From: Halomonas sp. McH1-25
GTDB lineage: Bacteria > Pseudomonadota > Gammaproteobacteria > Pseudomonadales > Halomonadaceae
NCBI RefSeq assembly: GCF_022348165.1
Contig: NZ_JAKRFI010000001.1
Span: forward strand, 806,001-870,000
Direction of reading: 5' to 3'
DNA length: 64,000 nucleotides
Position 1 is the stretch's first letter, and each line of letters starts with the position of its first letter. A program made the position numbers and the translations under genes. The notes under the pieces are model-generated. The model searched no databases, was not told the origin of the DNA, and saw nothing but the letters and a program-made list of their open reading frames with translations. This document shows positions 62,227 to 64,000 of this stretch, piece by piece.

Positions 62227-63311
62227 CAGCCTTCCTGAAGCGCCGCGAGCCGCTCGGCCTGGTATTCGTTGATCAAAGGCTCCACCACTTCGTCCAGCTC
62301 GCCTCCCATCACCTCGCCGAGCTTATAGAGCGTCAGGTTGATACGGTGATCGGTGAGCCGTCCCTGGGGAAAGTTGTAGGTGCGGATGCGCTCGCTGCGA
62401 TCCCCCGAACCGACCAGCGAGCGGCGCGTATCGGCCTGCTGCTGACGCTGGCTGTCGATGGCCGACTGTTTCAGCCGCGACGCCAACAGCGACATCGCCT
62501 TGGCGCGATTCTTATGCTGGCTGCGCTCTTCCTGACACTCGACGACGACACCGGTCGGCAGGTGCGTAATGCGAATCGCCGAGTCGGTCGTGTTGACGTG
62601 CTGCCCACCCGCTCCGCTGGAGCGAAAAGTATCGACACGCAGGTCGTTGGCATTGATATCGACATCGCCGACCTCGTCGACTTCGGGCATCACAGCCACG
62701 GTACAGGCCGAGGTATGGATACGCCCTTGCGACTCGGTGGCCGGTACGCGCTGCACGCGGTGAGCGCCGGATTCGAACTTGAGCCGGGCGTAAACGCCTT
62801 CTCCGCGTATCCGCGCGATGATCTCCTTGTAACCGCCCTGCTCGCCATGGCTGGCGCTGACCACTTCGACTTTCCAGCCCAGCTTCTCGGCATAGCGCGA
62901 ATACATGCGGAACAGATCGCCAGCAAACAGCGAGGCTTCATCGCCGCCGGTGCCGGCGCGCACCTCGAGGAACACGTTACGATGATCGTCCGGATCCTTG
63001 GGAACCAGTAGCTTCTTGAGCCGCTCTTCCAGCGCCTCGAGACGTTCCCGTCCCTCGTAGAGCTCCGTCTCGGCCATTTCGCGCATGTCGGCATCGCTGT
63101 CGTCGCACATCTGCTCGGCCGCCTCGATGTCGCCCTCGGTAGCGCGATAGGCCCGCCAGGCCTCGACGAGTTCGTCGAGTTCGGCGTATTCCCGAGAATA
63201 ATCGCGAAAGCGTGACTGATCGGAGATGACCTCGGGCTCGGCCAGCAGCGCGGCGAGCTCCTCGAAGCGCTCCTGCAGGCTTTCCAGACGTTGACGCAAT
63301 GACGCTTTCAT
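62226..63311 (-). CDS. prfA: Peptide chain release factor 1
   Basis: RF1 reads UAA and UAG and releases the finished peptide. The 361-residue protein has the codon-recognition tripeptide PAT in [14 protein letters not shown], the same as in E. coli RF1, and the catalytic GGQ in [19 protein letters not shown]. The region [16 protein letters not shown] is also standard. It is followed directly by prmC and preceded by hemA. Confidence 0.98.
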   Translation of the reverse strand: MKASLRQRLESLQERFEELAALLAEPEVISDQSRFRDYSREYAELDELVEAWRAYRATEGDIEAAEQMCDDSDADMREMAETELYEGRERLEALEERLKKLLVPKDPDDHRNVFLEVRAGTGGDEASLFAGDLFRMYSRYAEKLGWKVEVVSASHGEQGGYKEIIARIRGEGVYARLKFESGAHRVQRVPATESQGRIHTSACTVAVMPEVDEVGDVDINANDLRVDTFRSSGAGGQHVNTTDSAIRITHLPTGVVVECQEERSQHKNRAKAMSLLASRLKQSAIDSQRQQQADTRRSLVGSGDRSERIRTYNFPQGRLTDHRINLTLYKLGEVMGGELDEVVEPLINEYQAERLAALQEG

Positions 63312-63319
63312 GCAGAGTC

Positions 63320-64000
63320 CTATTGGGAGTCCTGGGACGGCGCAGCCGGATCGAGCAATAGGCCCTCGGCCGCCTCGATGATGTCGTGACGCTCGGCACC
63401 CGACGCTTCGCGCAGGCGCAGGGTCGGGCCATGCAGTAACTTGTTGGTGAGCTGCTGGGTCAGCCGGCGAATGACTTTTTCCGGATCTTCGCCACGTGCC
63501 AGCTGGGCAATGGCCTGCTCCTCGGACGCCTTGCGCAACGCCTCGCCCTGCTCGCGGTAGCGGCGAATGAGATCGCCGGCCCCGCGTACCCGACGTTCGT
63601 GCAGCCAGTGCTCCACGCCCAGCGAGATCAGTTCCTCGGCCTGGTTGGCCGCCACCTGACGATGTCGCCGGTTTTCCTCGATCACTTCCTGCAAATCGTC
63701 GACGGTATAGAGGAAGACGTCATCGAGATCGCCGACCTGCGGTTCGATGTCCCTAGGCACGGCGATGTCGACCATGAAAATGGGCCGATGCCGGCGCACC
63801 TTGAGCGCACGCTCGACCATGCCCTTGCCCAGGATCGGCAACGGCGAGGCGGTCGAAGCGATGACGATGTCGGCGCGCTCCAGAGCCTTGGGGATATCGC
63901 CGAGAGTGATGGCCTTGCCCCCGACCTCGCTCGCCAGTCGCTCGGCGCGCTCCATGGTGCGGTTGGCCACGATCAGTTCCTGGATCCCCGCTTCACGAAG
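63320..64000 (-). CDS. hemA: Glutamyl-tRNA reductase, C-terminal part (5' end outside window)
   Basis: HemA reduces glutamyl-tRNA to glutamate-1-semialdehyde, the first step of tetrapyrrole synthesis in this group. The last 226 residues are present. The frame is open to the window edge and reads [18 protein letters not shown], the NADPH-domain motif, so the internal GTG at 63970 is not the start. Further features are [33 protein letters not shown] and the dimerisation helix region to residue SQDSQ at the end. It is first in hemA-prfA-prmC. Confidence 0.96.
   Translation of the reverse strand, partial: LREAGIQELIVANRTMERAERLASEVGGKAITLGDIPKALERADIVIASTASPLPILGKGMVERALKVRRHRPIFMVDIAVPRDIEPQVGDLDDVFLYTVDDLQEVIEENRRHRQVAANQAEELISLGVEHWLHERRVRGAGDLIRRYREQGEALRKASEEQAIAQLARGEDPEKVIRRLTQQLTNKLLHGPTLRLREASGAERHDIIEAAEGLLLDPAAPSQDSQ

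Overview
The window looks like an ordinary chromosomal segment of a GC-rich gammaproteobacterium, most likely Halomonadaceae (Halomonas or a close relative). The basis is protein character and gene order: rsmI-lpoA-yraN-diaA-dolP, sspBA, petABC, rplM-rpsI, zapE/zapG/degS, the murA-ibaG-mla-kdsDC-lptCAB-rpoN-hpf-ptsN-rapZ-npr block, mreBCD-maf-rng-yhdP-tldD, gatCAB and hemA-prfA-prmC. The taxonomic call is inference; no search was run. I see no tRNA gene, CRISPR array, insertion sequence, phage gene or attachment site. The only RNA gene is a partial rnpB at the left edge.

Layout. 1-6 kb: RNase P RNA, rsmI, then a rightward envelope and replication group (lpoA, yraN, diaA, dolP) facing sspA-sspB. 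6-10 kb: cytochrome bc1 (petABC) and ribosomal proteins L13/S9, all leftward. 10-14 kb: division and stress genes (zapE, zapG, a Nif3-like protein, a DegS/AlgW protease). 14-21 kb: hisD-hisG, murA, ibaG and mlaFEDCB, leftward. 21-30 kb: kdsD, kdsC, lptCAB, rpoN, hpf, ptsN, rapZ, ptsO and mgtE, rightward. 30-42 kb: pmbA, darP and the long leftward mreBCD-maf-rng-yhdP-tldD group. 42-45.5 kb: gatCAB. 59.9-64 kb: moeB, an Lrp-type regulator, prmC, prfA and the 3' part of hemA, leftward.

The one accessory-looking part is a polyamine (putrescine) uptake and gamma-glutamylation island at about 45.6-59.7 kb. It holds a PuuR-like regulator, a PuuC-like aldehyde dehydrogenase, two glutamine-synthetase-like ligases, two PuuB-like FAD oxidases, two PotF-like binding proteins and a PotGHI transporter. 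Import, glutamylation, oxidation and dehydrogenation are all encoded, but I see no PuuD-type hydrolase and no GABA aminotransferase, so the pathway must be finished elsewhere. Its intergenic regions carry several repeated or symmetric sequences that look like operators.

No wholly new system stands out. The most useful leads are the control sequences of the polyamine island, a possible AUC start codon for mreC, a 14-bp inverted repeat between mreB and gatC, and the rnpB promoter lying across the rsmI stop codon. All promoters, terminators and starts were read by eye and not scored by a program.
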